Virus record (IMG/VR): IMGVR_UViG_3300022744_000033
Coordinates: 1 to 56,030 of that record
From: a virus
Direction: 5' to 3' (one strand)
DNA: 56,030 nucleotides
Shown piece after piece: positions 41,756-49,501 of the stretch. The notes below the pieces were generated by a model, which was not told the DNA's origin, did no database searches, and worked only from the letters and a program-made list of their open reading frames with translations. Every line of letters starts with the position of its first letter. Within the stretch, counting starts at the first letter, position 1. The position numbers and the translations under genes are program-made.

Positions 41756-42757
41756 ATGGGCATCCTGTTTGCAGGCGGCGAGGATATTTGCTTCACGACG
41801 GTGGGAACAACGTCCGTCGATACCGCCACCACGGCGGCGCGGCGCACGGGGTTCGCGCGGTGTGCGCTGGTGGCCGGTGCAAGTGTGCAAACCCCGCAGT
41901 CGGACGGCTGGCGAGGAAGTTTCTCGGCGGCGTCCGCCTTTTGGTTTACCGCGCGGATGTACTCCAGCACCACGGCGGCCAGCGGGATCGGATGGATGCT
42001 CCAGTTTCTGGACGGTGCAACGATTCGTCTTCGTTTTAAACCCGCTTCGGCTGGTTCGGCAATTTCATTGTACAAAGTGAATTCCGCTGGAACTGAGACC
42101 CTACTCGGAACTTCGTCATGGACTCCGAGTAGTAGCACGCTGTCCAAAATTGACGTTCAAATTACCTACGGAACTTCGGGAAACGTCAAGCTCTACAACA
42201 ACGGAACCCTCATGCTGGATTACTCGGGCGACGTCACGACTGACAGCGCGACGACCTTGAGCGGCATTCATCTCGGGTCGTATAGTGGGAACGGGCGGGC
42301 GTGCATGTGGTCCGAGCCCATCGTCCACACCGACGACACCCGCAGCATGACCCTGGCCACGATGGAACCGAGCGCCAACGGCAACGCCTTCACGTTCGAC
42401 AGCGGCAGCTACACCGACGTCAACGAGACGACGAACAGCGACGCGACGATCATCAGCAGCGCGACGGCCAACCAGGTCGCCCAGTTCGCCGTGACGAACA
42501 CGCGCATCACCGGGAACCCTTCCGTCAAGGGCCTGGCCGTGTGGGCACGGGCGCAGCGTGGCGGCACCGGCCCGCAGAACATGCAGATCGGCGTGCGCAC
42601 GGCCAGCGCCGACCACTGGAGCGCGAACAAGTCCCTGGTCGCATCCATGCAGCCGGTGGTGAACAACTTTGACGTGAACCCGGGCACGTCCGGCGCGTGG
42701 GGCTATACCGACCTGACCGCCGCTGGCTTCAACGTCGGCGTCAAGTCGATCACCTGA
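41756..42757 (+). CDS. Receptor-binding or lectin-like tail protein
   Basis: 333 residues. The middle (about 30-180) looks like a concanavalin-type jelly roll (ISLYKVNSAGTETLLGTSSW, KIDVQITYGTSGNVKLYNNG, YSGDV). The DNA at about 41920-42280 is visibly less GC-rich than its neighbours, which suggests exchange of a host-range module. It overlaps nothing but is one base from the fibre stop. Confidence 0.65.
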   Translation: MGILFAGGEDICFTTVGTTSVDTATTAARRTGFARCALVAGASVQTPQSDGWRGSFSAASAFWFTARMYSSTTAASGIGWMLQFLDGATIRLRFKPASAGSAISLYKVNSAGTETLLGTSSWTPSSSTLSKIDVQITYGTSGNVKLYNNGTLMLDYSGDVTTDSATTLSGIHLGSYSGNGRACMWSEPIVHTDDTRSMTLATMEPSANGNAFTFDSGSYTDVNETTNSDATIISSATANQVAQFAVTNTRITGNPSVKGLAVWARAQRGGTGPQNMQIGVRTASADHWSANKSLVASMQPVVNNFDVNPGTSGAWGYTDLTAAGFNVGVKSIT

Positions 42758-42758
42758 C

Positions 42759-42956
42759 ATGGACGCCGCCAAGGTCGTAGCCCACGCGGTGCTGGGCTCA
42801 AGCACGGATCGGGTCGAGGCCACCAAGGTCGTGACCTTTGCCGTGCTGGGCACTGCCAGCACCACGATGGACGCCGGTAAGGTGGTCGCCTTCGCCGTGC
42901 TGGAGCCTGGAGTCGCCACGCCTTCTGGCCAGCATCGGATGCTCGCCCTGTTTTAA
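42759..42956 (+). CDS. Small protein made of KVVAxAVLG repeats
   Basis: 65 residues, built of three repeats (AKVVAHAVLGSSTDRVEA, TKVVTFAVLGTAST, GKVVAFAVLEPG). The N-terminal 18 residues nearly match the start of the BR0599 tail tip protein at 37032. It is probably an adhesive or tail-tip-associated structural piece. Function inferred from this sharing. Confidence 0.6.
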   Translation: MDAAKVVAHAVLGSSTDRVEATKVVTFAVLGTASTTMDAGKVVAFAVLEPGVATPSGQHRMLALF

Positions 42957-42969
42957 GGCAATCCCCTGG

Positions 42970-42998
42970 TTGCGGGGGTACGATCATCCCGGTACAGA
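42970..42998 (+). promoter_or_regulatory. Weak promoter before the membrane protein
   Basis: TTGCGG, 17 bp, TACAGA. It lies in the short gap after the tail genes and would start transcription just before 43016. Only moderate match. Confidence 0.4.
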
Positions 42999-43015
42999 CC
43001 GGCTGGGAGCGCCAA

Positions 43016-43348
43016 ATGGGTCACAATCTGGCAATTCTCGCAGTGGGGCGGTTCATGGGTTCTGACACGGGCTGGGGCGATCTGGACCCCGATGTGGTGC
43101 GCAAGGCGATCCGGGATGAGGGCGTGGCCGTCATCAAGGCGGTCGTATCCGACAAGGAAGTCATGCGCGCCTTCTGGTCCGCCGGCATCGAGGCTGCTCA
43201 GGACCACGCGCAGCGCAAGGCCGGTGCCTGGCTGTTCGACGGCGTGGGCGTGGTCTTCAAGCGCGTCACCCTGTGGGCCGCCATCTGCGCGGTCATCTAC
43301 TTCACCGGAGGCTGGTCGGCCCTGAAGGCTTGGCTAGCGTTCAAGTGA
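43016..43348 (+). CDS. Membrane protein (holin-like candidate)
   Basis: 110 residues, with a soluble helical N-terminal part and C-terminal membrane segments (TLWAAICAVIYFTGGWSALKAW). GGGAGC precedes ATG 43016. It could be a second holin or tail-related membrane protein; the sequence does not decide. Confidence 0.55.
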   Translation: MGHNLAILAVGRFMGSDTGWGDLDPDVVRKAIRDEGVAVIKAVVSDKEVMRAFWSAGIEAAQDHAQRKAGAWLFDGVGVVFKRVTLWAAICAVIYFTGGWSALKAWLAFK

Positions 43349-43866
43349 TGCTCGACTGCGACGAGGGCGGTCCTCGGGTCACACCGAAGGCCACCCCGTG
43401 CGGGTCGGTGCTGGTCACCCCGGTCGACCGCGAAGGTCGCGTGCTGCAACCCCAGGCTGCGCCGGCCGCCCAGGCCCCCACGCATCCCGGCGGCATCCTT
43501 CGCCGACTCACCGCGCTCCTGGCGGTTCTTCCCATGCGCATCGGCCGCCATCACAGTTCCGGCTCCCTGAGCGTGACGCTCGCAGCTGACGACGTGGGGA
43601 TGCCCGGCGCAACGGTCGTGGCGGTCGAGGGGCGCGGCCTGCTGGCGCTGGCCCAGGCGAACGCCAAGCGGCGGCGCTTCTACATCCTGAACGACCACGA
43701 CACGGAGCCCCTGCGGGTCAAGTTCGGCCTGGGTTGCGGGCCGGGCAGTGCGACCCTGGTGCTGCAGCCGGGCTGCTTCTATGACTCCAAGGGCTACCCG
43801 GCCTACACCGGCATCATCACCTGCTACGGCAAGCGCGTGAACGCGCAGGTCACTGAGGTGTTCTAG
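43348..43866 (+). CDS. Hypothetical protein, last gene of the late operon
   Basis: 172 residues. The start ATG overlaps the previous stop (TGATG). The C-terminal 110 residues are beta-rich (RRRFYILNDHDTEPLRVKFG, KGYPAYTGIITCYG), like small phage beta proteins of tail or decoration type. It ends in a 17-bp tail-to-tail overlap with the leftward operon. Confidence 0.6.
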   Translation: MLDCDEGGPRVTPKATPCGSVLVTPVDREGRVLQPQAAPAAQAPTHPGGILRRLTALLAVLPMRIGRHHSSGSLSVTLAADDVGMPGATVVAVEGRGLLALAQANAKRRRFYILNDHDTEPLRVKFGLGCGPGSATLVLQPGCFYDSKGYPAYTGIITCYGKRVNAQVTEVF

Positions 43867-44164
43867 TCGCCAGGTCCCACACGCTGGTGGGCTGCGTGGC
43901 GATGGCGTGCGCCACGATTTCACCCACGTCGGCGCTGTCGCGGCCCAGGGCGTCCGCGTAGTCCTGCGGGTCCATGTCGCCCAGGTAGGCCGTGCCACGC
44001 GGCGTGCGCGAGTACAGCGCCCCGGTGCAGGCGGCGGCCCCGTGGCGGACCAGCAATTGCACTGCGGTCGCGGCCACCATCTTGCTGGTCGACATCGCGC
44101 ACGCCAGTTCCAGGAGGCTGCGCGGGCGATCCAGCGCCACGAGGGCGCGCTGCCAGGTCTTCAC
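43850..44164 (-). CDS. Hypothetical protein, last gene of the leftward early operon
   Basis: 104 residues, GTG start overlapping the upstream TGA as GTGA. The middle (MVAATAVQLLVRHGAAACTG and YSRTPRGTAYLGD) suggests a small winged-helix fold. No family named. The stop lies inside the end of the convergent late gene. Confidence 0.55.
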   Translation of the reverse strand: MKTWQRALVALDRPRSLLELACAMSTSKMVAATAVQLLVRHGAAACTGALYSRTPRGTAYLGDMDPQDYADALGRDSADVGEIVAHAIATQPTSVWDLATRTPQ

Positions 44165-44367
44165 AGGTTGCCCCCGGGGTGGTCGTGCGTGCGAGCGGCC
44201 CCCGCCGGCGCGGTGAACACCGGGATGAACCGGCCGTTGCAGCCGTGCTCGCCTCGGCTGAAGTCCATCGCCGTCCCACCGAACGGGATGACGCGCAGGA
44301 AGCGGGCGCAACGGTCCTGGTGCGGGCAGGGCTTGAGGGGCCTGCAGCGGATCATGGGGTCGGTCAT
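44161..44367 (-). CDS. Small Cys-rich hypothetical protein
   Basis: 68 residues with CPHQDRC, then CNGRFIPVF, possibly metal-binding. GAGGTAG precedes ATG 44367. Function unknown. Confidence 0.55.
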   Translation of the reverse strand: MTDPMIRCRPLKPCPHQDRCARFLRVIPFGGTAMDFSRGEHGCNGRFIPVFTAPAGAARTHDHPGGNL

Positions 44368-44369
44368 GG

Positions 44370-44702
44370 CTACCTCGCGGTGATGACGGTGACGGTGTGC
44401 CCATGCTTCGCCATTTCGGCAAGCTCGTCAAGGATGGGCTGGGCGTCAAACAAGTGGGTGTCGTCCAGGCCGACCGCGATGCGGTCAGTCCTGCCGAATT
44501 CGTCCCGGAGCCGGTGCATCGCCAAGATGGGGTCCAAGACGAGAAAGCTGTGCCCGGGTTTCCGCCAAAATTCAAGCGCAGATATCACGGTCGGCTTGAC
44601 CATGATTGCGAGGAAGCCCCGTGACCGAAGCCCGTCCAGCATGGCGGACATGATGGTCGTGCGTCCCGTTTGGTTGACGCTTCCGAGGTCGATTTCGGTC
44701 AT
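44370..44702 (-). CDS. P-loop-like protein, paralogue 1
   Basis: 110 residues. IDLGSVNQTGRTTIMSAML resembles a Walker A motif (G-x5-GRTT), and FLVLDPI and IAVGLDDTHLF follow as possible acidic motifs. It is similar to the next upstream gene (44705). It is too short for a standard kinase and may bind nucleotides. Context next to dUTPase hints at nucleotide handling; inference only. Confidence 0.55.
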   Translation of the reverse strand: MTEIDLGSVNQTGRTTIMSAMLDGLRSRGFLAIMVKPTVISALEFWRKPGHSFLVLDPILAMHRLRDEFGRTDRIAVGLDDTHLFDAQPILDELAEMAKHGHTVTVITAR

Positions 44703-44704
44703 GG

Positions 44705-45034
44705 TCAGTCGCTCCTGAGAATGAGCGCAGGGCGACGGTGCCGGATCAGTTCGGTCACCCGGTCCTGATAGGCGTAGCCCCACATGCCCACATTGTCCAG
44801 CCCGATCGCGGCGTAGTCCACCGCGCCCTGGCACTTGATGAATTGCTCAACGCTCATGCAGCGCAGGTCATGACCCGTCTGCGCACGCGCCAGGGCTGAC
44901 CGGGTGCTGGTGTCGGTCACGTACAGCGCGGCGGTTCCCATGCGCTGCAGGCCCGCCAGCGTGGCCAGCATCAGCGTGGTGCGGCCCGAGCGGGGCTCGC
45001 TGCCCAGGTCGATGGTGCGGTGGGTGGTGGTCAT
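44705..45034 (-). CDS. P-loop-like protein, paralogue 2
   Basis: 109 residues. TIDLGSEPRSGRTTLMLATL matches paralogue 1 at the P-loop, and IGLDNVGMWG corresponds to its IAVGLDDTHLF. Its start overlaps the dUTPase stop by ATGA. Confidence 0.55.
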   Translation of the reverse strand: MTTTHRTIDLGSEPRSGRTTLMLATLAGLQRMGTAALYVTDTSTRSALARAQTGHDLRCMSVEQFIKCQGAVDYAAIGLDNVGMWGYAYQDRVTELIRHRRPALILRSD

Positions 45035-45525
45035 GCGCCTGTACTTCCAAAACCGCCAGCGCCGCGCTCGGTCGGCGACAGGAACAGCACCATGTCGAAC
45101 ACGACACGCGGTGCCGGCACGACCATACCCTGGGCGATGCGGTCGCCGGCCTTGACCAGCATGCCATCCTCCAGCGGGTGGTCGCTGACCAGCGGAACCA
45201 TGACGGGGCCACGGTAATCGGCGTCCACAACGCCGACGCAATTGGCCGGTCGGATGCCTCGCTTGCTGGCGTTGCCGCTGCGGGCGAACAGCAGCAGGGC
45301 GTGACCTGCCGGCACCGCGAAGGACAGGCCGGTGTTCACCAGCGATGCCTGTTCCTGGGCCGTCCAGACCAGGATGTCCTCGGCGGCGTACAGGTCGAAC
45401 GCCCCGCTGCCGTCTGTGGCGTAGGTCGGCATCCTGGCGGCGGGGTGCAGCTTGGCGATCTGCACGCGCATCACGTCGGGCGTGTCGCCCTCGCCGTCGT
45501 CGGCGTCATCGTTCGGTCCGCGCAT
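45031..45525 (-). CDS. dut: dUTP pyrophosphatase
   Basis: 164 residues. All five dUTPase motifs are in order: GSGAFDLYAAED, ARSGNASKRGI, GVVDADYRGPV, GDRIAQGMVV and RGAGGFGSTG. It converts dUTP to dUMP, keeps uracil out of phage DNA and feeds dTMP synthesis. It probably acts as a homotrimer. The N-terminal 20 residues are acidic and extra. Start ATG 45525 overlaps the upstream TGA (TGATG). Confidence 0.95.
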   Translation of the reverse strand: MRGPNDDADDGEGDTPDVMRVQIAKLHPAARMPTYATDGSGAFDLYAAEDILVWTAQEQASLVNTGLSFAVPAGHALLLFARSGNASKRGIRPANCVGVVDADYRGPVMVPLVSDHPLEDGMLVKAGDRIAQGMVVPAPRVVFDMVLFLSPTERGAGGFGSTGA

Positions 45526-45647
45526 CACATCACTCCCCTTCGGATCATGTCCAGGCGCAGCACCACGCTGCGGCGCGCACGCCAGGCGCTCTGGTTGAAC
45601 ATCCAGCACAGCAGGCCGGCGTCGCGGTACTCAGTGGGTGTGGGCAC
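45525..45647 (-). CDS. Small hypothetical protein before dUTPase
   Basis: 40 residues from a GTG with AAGGAGG seven bases upstream, overlapping the previous gene by 17 bp and dUTPase by one base. It is basic (SAWRARRSVVLRLDMIRRG). The ribosome site and overlaps make it real; function unknown. Confidence 0.6.
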   Translation of the reverse strand: MPTPTEYRDAGLLCWMFNQSAWRARRSVVLRLDMIRRGVM

Positions 45648-45789
45648 GGGTGGCCTCCTTCAGTCGTTCGGCCATGCGGTCGGCCAGCCAGTTGAGCCGG
45701 TCGCGTTCGTTGCGACTCGGGGTGCAGAAAGCGTTCCAGCGCAGGTCGTTGATGCGCTGGGTCATCTTGATGGCGGTGCCTTGGGTCAT
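45631..45789 (-). CDS. Small hypothetical protein
   Basis: 52 residues from ATG 45789 with AGGAGC upstream. Helical and charged (NERDRLNWLADRMAERLKEA). First gene after the promoter at 45821-45849. Confidence 0.55.
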   Translation of the reverse strand: MTQGTAIKMTQRINDLRWNAFCTPSRNERDRLNWLADRMAERLKEATRAHTH

Positions 45790-45820
45790 TTGCTGGGCTC
45801 CTGTGAGTGTGTGTGTCCTA

Positions 45821-45849
45821 ATACTGCCGGAACTACGCCAGAACGTCAA
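45821..45849 (-). promoter_or_regulatory. Internal promoter of the early operon
   Basis: On the minus strand TTGACG (45849-45844), 17 bp, CAGTAT (45826-45821). It overlaps the end of the upstream gene and would drive the dUTPase group. Confidence 0.5.
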
Positions 45850-46048
45850 GCCCCATCAGCAACCTTGCGCTGTCCACCGCTGAATTGAGCCCGGGAGCGT
45901 GGCCTTGATCCAACAGCCAGCATCCCAGGGCTTGCGCTCGGACGTACTGCTGCCAGGGCTCGACCGGCATGCTCAGGTCCAGCAGCCACCACGGCGGCGT
46001 GGCGTAGCCGTAGCGCGCGGCGTTGGCGGACAGCCAGGCGGGGGTCAC
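45833..46048 (-). CDS. Small hypothetical protein
   Basis: 71 residues, GTG start in a GTGA overlap with the upstream gene. Trp-rich (TPPWWLLDLSMPVEPWQQYV). No family recognised. Confidence 0.5.
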   Translation of the reverse strand: MTPAWLSANAARYGYATPPWWLLDLSMPVEPWQQYVRAQALGCWLLDQGHAPGLNSAVDSARLLMGLDVLA

Positions 46049-46248
46049 GGCTGGGTGACGGGCCGTTGCGGGCAGATGACCACCTCGCCGGGGCGCAGCG
46101 GGGCGGCATCCAGGAGGGCCTGCAGCGACTGGCCGGGACCTGAGAACCGCTGCAGGCCGCCCTCGGGGTCGACCGCGCCGACGATGCGGCCGGCGGTGTC
46201 CAGCACGGTGTGCTCGGGCGTGACGATGTAGGTGAGCATGGGTGTCAT
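46045..46248 (-). CDS. Small hypothetical protein
   Basis: 67 residues starting MTPMLTYIVTPEHTVLD. Beta-hairpin-like N-terminus, then a short helix (LQALLDAAPLRPGEVVI). Coupled to both neighbours by 4-bp overlaps. Function unknown. Confidence 0.5.
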   Translation of the reverse strand: MTPMLTYIVTPEHTVLDTAGRIVGAVDPEGGLQRFSGPGQSLQALLDAAPLRPGEVVICPQRPVTQP

Positions 46249-46508
46249 GGCAGGTTGCGGGCCTTCGCCCACGCGATGATCTTGTGCAGCTTGCATTTTC
46301 CAGGAATGCGCAGCGCACCCTGGGCGATGCGGCCTTCGAGCCGCTTGACGGGCACGCCCGTGGCCAGCGATGCGGCCGGCAGTGAGCCGTGGGTCACCAG
46401 CGCGTCCCAGGTTGCCGCCTGCAGCGGCGTGAGGCCGTAGGGTATCCACGGCTTGGGGCTCGGCTCCGGGTCGGGCAAGCGGTGCCGCAGGGTCAGCTGG
46501 TGGAACAT
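46245..46508 (-). CDS. PYGLT-type helix-turn-helix protein (one module)
   Basis: 87 residues. One module of the repeat family described at 49486 and 49925: PYGLTPLQAATWDALVTHG, SLATGVPVKRLEG, ALRIPGK, IAWAKARNL. The middle reads as HTH. Likely DNA-binding. Confidence 0.6.
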   Translation of the reverse strand: MFHQLTLRHRLPDPEPSPKPWIPYGLTPLQAATWDALVTHGSLPAASLATGVPVKRLEGRIAQGALRIPGKCKLHKIIAWAKARNLP

Positions 46509-46509
46509 C

Positions 46510-46905
46510 TCAGGCCTTGCCCTTGGCGGCCTTGAATGCGGCGTGCGCGTTGATGGACACCAGGATCGCCAGGCCGGTGATGGCCAGATAGTCGATCGCG
46601 CTGAACACCATGACGCCCTCCAGCAGCGCGGTGAAGCCCCAGGCTTTCCACCGGTTCTTGCACCAGCGTTCGGACCAGTCGGCCAGGGTCGGCGCGCTGT
46701 AGACCAGGGCGGCGACCACCAGCGGCCACATCCACGGGCGGTCCGGGGCCTCGATGTGCGCGATGACGTAGGACGCCACGGGCAGGAAGCCTGCCGCCAC
46801 CGCGGCGATGACCTGACCGAACGTGCGCTGATCGCTGGCGGTCAGCTTGGGCAGCACCTTGCGAGACTTGGATGGCTTGGGCTTGAGTTGGACGACGGCG
46901 CTCAT
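46510..46905 (-). CDS. Membrane protein
   Basis: 131 residues. A basic N-terminus (about 1-25), then at least three membrane segments (QVIAAVAAGFLPVASYVIAH, MWPLVVAALVYSAP, FSAIDYLAITGLAILVS). Early phage membrane proteins often block superinfection, but nothing here proves that. Confidence 0.65.
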   Translation of the reverse strand: MSAVVQLKPKPSKSRKVLPKLTASDQRTFGQVIAAVAAGFLPVASYVIAHIEAPDRPWMWPLVVAALVYSAPTLADWSERWCKNRWKAWGFTALLEGVMVFSAIDYLAITGLAILVSINAHAAFKAAKGKA

Positions 46906-47213
46906 GCCAGCACCTCGGTCCAGTCGGTGAGCCAGCGGACGAAGCCCGGGCGACCCTGCAGGCGGTGTTCCTCTTGCAAACTGTCCACCGCGGCGGGACA
47001 GTGCTCCCCGTTGCTCTGTGCCAGCAGCGCCACCCGGTAGCGCACCATCACCGGCTTGATGCGGTAGCCCGTGCTGCTGCGGTACAGGTGCGGGAGCTTG
47101 TCGGCCACGTCGGCGTTCGGAATGTCAACCCAGACTTCGCCGTCCAGGTACTGCAGGGTCTTGCCGTCCAGCCACGCGCGGACCAGCGCACCGTGGGGGT
47201 ATTTCTCGCTCAT
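46902..47213 (-). CDS. Hypothetical protein
   Basis: 103 residues. KTLQYLDGEVWVDIPN and YRIKPVMVRYRVALL form beta strands typical of a small phage protein also found in other phages. It overlaps neighbours by 4 bp. Function unknown. Confidence 0.55.
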   Translation of the reverse strand: MSEKYPHGALVRAWLDGKTLQYLDGEVWVDIPNADVADKLPHLYRSSTGYRIKPVMVRYRVALLAQSNGEHCPAAVDSLQEEHRLQGRPGFVRWLTDWTEVLA

Positions 47214-47425
47214 GGAAGTTGCTCCAGTTTGTCGGCCCACATTTCGGCCTCCGCTTCACTGCGGGTTGCGCCAGCGCGCAGGGCCAGGTAGTAGGCGGAT
47301 CGGGGACCGTGGACGCACGCGCCGCCCATCCGACGATGAGGGAACCAGTAGCCCCCGCAATCGCAGCGCAAGCGGGTGTTGCGCCAAGTGCTCAGGGCAC
47401 GTTGATTGCCGGGGGCGTTCTTCAC
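47210..47425 (-). CDS. Small protein with Cys/His cluster
   Basis: 71 residues, GTG start. LRCDCGGYWFPHRRMGGAC with HGPRSAYY may bind zinc. Coupled to the downstream gene by 4 bp. Confidence 0.55.
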   Translation of the reverse strand: MKNAPGNQRALSTWRNTRLRCDCGGYWFPHRRMGGACVHGPRSAYYLALRAGATRSEAEAEMWADKLEQLP

Positions 47426-47426
47426 G

Positions 47427-47555
47427 TCAATAGACGCTGTTGCGGACCGGGTATTTGGTCACGCGGCTGCCGTCGCTGTAGACGTGGATCAGCCGACCGT
47501 CGCAGGTGGGCTCGGTGCGCAGCAGACGCGGCGCGGGCTTGGTGCAGTGGCACAT
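47427..47555 (-). CDS. Small Cys-containing protein
   Basis: 42 residues from ATG 47555 with AAGGAG upstream (MCHCTKPAPRLLRTEPTCDG, RLIHVYSDGSRVTKYP). The stop is one base before the next GTG. Function unknown. Confidence 0.55.
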   Translation of the reverse strand: MCHCTKPAPRLLRTEPTCDGRLIHVYSDGSRVTKYPVRNSVY

Positions 47556-47566
47556 GGTGTGCTCCT

Positions 47567-47962
47567 TCAGGTTGATGCCGGTGGCCGACCGGCGGCGGTT
47601 TTCAGTCGCTCGACCTCTGCCCGCAGCGCGTCACGCTCGGCCTCGACCTCAAACATCTTGACGTTCCACCATTCCTGGCGCTTGGCGAATTCCTCGTTCG
47701 CCTGTTTCAGCGCGTCGCGCTCGGCCTCGGCGTTCTCGGAGCGGATGCGCCAATCGTGGACGGCCTCGCCCAGGCGGTCGATCCGGTCAGCCTTCGTGGC
47801 GCAACTGTCGGCCAGCGCGTCGCGCTCTTTCTCGACCGCATCGAGGCGGCGCAGCTCGGCGGCGGCCTCGCGGTCCTTGTCGCCTTCGGGCTTCGTGCGG
47901 CCGAACCTCATGTACTCCAGCCATTCGGCGCAGGCTTGCGCCTTGCTCTTGGTGTCAGCCAT
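47567..47962 (-). CDS. Coiled-coil protein
   Basis: 131 residues, nearly all coiled coil from residue 30 (AAELRRLDAVEKERDALADS, ENAEAERDALKQANEEFAKR). It resembles phage Ead/Ea22-like accessory proteins in character only. Confidence 0.6.
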   Translation of the reverse strand: MADTKSKAQACAEWLEYMRFGRTKPEGDKDREAAAELRRLDAVEKERDALADSCATKADRIDRLGEAVHDWRIRSENAEAERDALKQANEEFAKRQEWWNVKMFEVEAERDALRAEVERLKTAAGRPPAST

Positions 47963-48221
47963 TGCGGGGCTCCTTCGTGGCGGTTGCCGCCTTGAGTTCG
48001 TAGAAGGTGCGCTCGTTCACCAGGAAGGCTCGGCCCATACACATGACCTCACCGTCTTTCACCAGCGGCTTCTGAAAACCGCAGACCATGCGCGACCATG
48101 ATGCGAACTCAGCGCGCGTCATGCCTGTCGGCGGCGGTACATCGGGCGGCAGGACGTAGCGAGGCCGCTTCGGCTCAACGTGGACCGGAAGCCCGTAGAC
48201 GCTCAGTGACGTGTCAGCCAT
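47955..48221 (-). CDS. Hypothetical protein
   Basis: 88 residues. The start MADTSLSVYGLPVHVEPKRP suggests a strand-rich N-terminus; a YELKAATAT tail follows. It overlaps both neighbours by 8 bp. Confidence 0.5.
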   Translation of the reverse strand: MADTSLSVYGLPVHVEPKRPRYVLPPDVPPPTGMTRAEFASWSRMVCGFQKPLVKDGEVMCMGRAFLVNERTFYELKAATATKEPRNG

Positions 48222-48564
48222 GATCCTTGCCCCCTTCCTGGCCCGTGGCCAGTGTGACGCCCCATGCCTCGGCACAGGCGCGCTCGACGGCGCGGACAAA
48301 CTCGGTCGTGTTGTCGGGCAAGATCGCAAGACCTAGACAGGCGAGGCCGGAATCACACACGCACTTGTTGATCGCCTCAGCCGTCAACACCTCCCCCACT
48401 GGAACAGGCGCAGCGGCAAGCATGTCGGCATAAAGCTCGGCCAACTCGACTCTCGGAAGGCCCCATTGCTTGTAAATCTTTAGCAGCATTTCCGGCGTCG
48501 GCTCTCTTGGAACAGACACCCAGCCCGGCCGATCCACTGGCCCCGTCGCATCTTTGTCGCTCAT
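48214..48564 (-). CDS. Conserved early phage protein
   Basis: 116 residues. The segment WVSVPREPTPEMLLKIYK is common in small early phage proteins of unknown function. It is coupled to the upstream gene by ATGA. Confidence 0.6.
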   Translation of the reverse strand: MSDKDATGPVDRPGWVSVPREPTPEMLLKIYKQWGLPRVELAELYADMLAAAPVPVGEVLTAEAINKCVCDSGLACLGLAILPDNTTEFVRAVERACAEAWGVTLATGQEGGKDHG

Positions 48565-49274
48565 GCGGCACCGCCTTCCTGGCCCGTGGCCTCGATCTTG
48601 GCGAGGACAGCAATCTCCATCGGCCTGAACATCATCTGAAGCGCTGTCAGGGCCTCAACCATCTCATCGGCATGCTGCTGTGCCGGGGTCAGCACAGGCG
48701 CGGGGGCTGGGACTGCATACAACGGCGTCGGGCGGACATAGCTCACGCCGTCGTCATTGCTTCGCAGGTAGTCCGCGCCGCAGACGCCGAACGGGTAGTT
48801 GAGCTGTGACAGCGACACCTTCTTGTCTGCAACCGTCTTGCCGTACTCCAGTGTGTAGAGCCACGCCACCGGAGCGGGGGCGGAGAACTCGGCAGCGACC
48901 TTACCTGCGAATCGGTCGGCAGTCCCTAGGTTGAACGCGGCGCACTGGCCCGACTCCAGGGTCAAGTGCAGCCACAGCAAGCCGTCATCATCGGGGCCGG
49001 TGATGCGCATAGACCGGCCGGCCTGCGCCACCGGAGCGGGGGCGGGGGCGGCGAGCGAGCCCTCGACGTGCATCAGGCGGTGCCTCTCGTCAGGCGTGAC
49101 CCACCGCACGGCGGCATCCCACAGCACGGCGCTGCGGTCGCCGTCCTTTTCCAGCACGTAGCCGGCGACCTCGTAGCCTTGAGCCCTCAGATCGGCGGCC
49201 TTGAGCTTTGCCACGCTTGACATGCGATCGGCCGGATGCGCCACCGGAGCGGGGGCGTTCGCGTCATCATTCAT
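48561..49274 (-). CDS. Hypothetical early protein
   Basis: 237 residues from ATG 49274 with AGGAG upstream and a promoter at 49319-49347. Three Ala/Pro linkers (APAPVA) separate short domains, and LYAVPAPAPVLTPAQQHADE near the C-terminus is a motif common in phage early proteins. A modular protein of unknown function. Confidence 0.6.
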   Translation of the reverse strand: MNDDANAPAPVAHPADRMSSVAKLKAADLRAQGYEVAGYVLEKDGDRSAVLWDAAVRWVTPDERHRLMHVEGSLAAPAPAPVAQAGRSMRITGPDDDGLLWLHLTLESGQCAAFNLGTADRFAGKVAAEFSAPAPVAWLYTLEYGKTVADKKVSLSQLNYPFGVCGADYLRSNDDGVSYVRPTPLYAVPAPAPVLTPAQQHADEMVEALTALQMMFRPMEIAVLAKIEATGQEGGAA

Positions 49275-49501
49275 TTGCTTCTCCTGGTGTGAGTGGTGGC
49301 CTTGCGGTCCATGACGCAAATATGGCGTATGGCGGCGCGCTTGTCAACGTCTGAATTGAACCACCACTCGACGTGTTGCTGGACTGCACATTGCACCGGG
49401 GCCGGCGGGGGTGGTGGAGCTGGCGGCAAGGGCCACAGGTACACGGCCAGCATCCCGGAGCACAGCGCCCCGGTGAGAAACCAGGCTACTCGGTGCCACA
49501 T
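49271..49501 (-). CDS. Small membrane protein with Pro-rich periplasmic part
   Basis: 76 residues. One membrane segment (VAWFLTGALCSGMLAVYLW), then PLPPAPPPPPAP and a Cys-containing tail. Start ATG 49501 with GGAAG upstream; an ATG at 49519 is possible. It overlaps both neighbours. Confidence 0.55.
   Translation of the reverse strand: MWHRVAWFLTGALCSGMLAVYLWPLPPAPPPPPAPVQCAVQQHVEWWFNSDVDKRAAIRHICVMDRKATTHTRRSK
49319..49347 (-). promoter_or_regulatory. Internal promoter in the early operon
   Basis: On the minus strand TTGACA (49347-49342), 17 bp, CATATT (49324-49319), close to the sigma-70 consensus. It lies inside the small membrane gene and drives genes from 49274 leftward. Confidence 0.7.
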
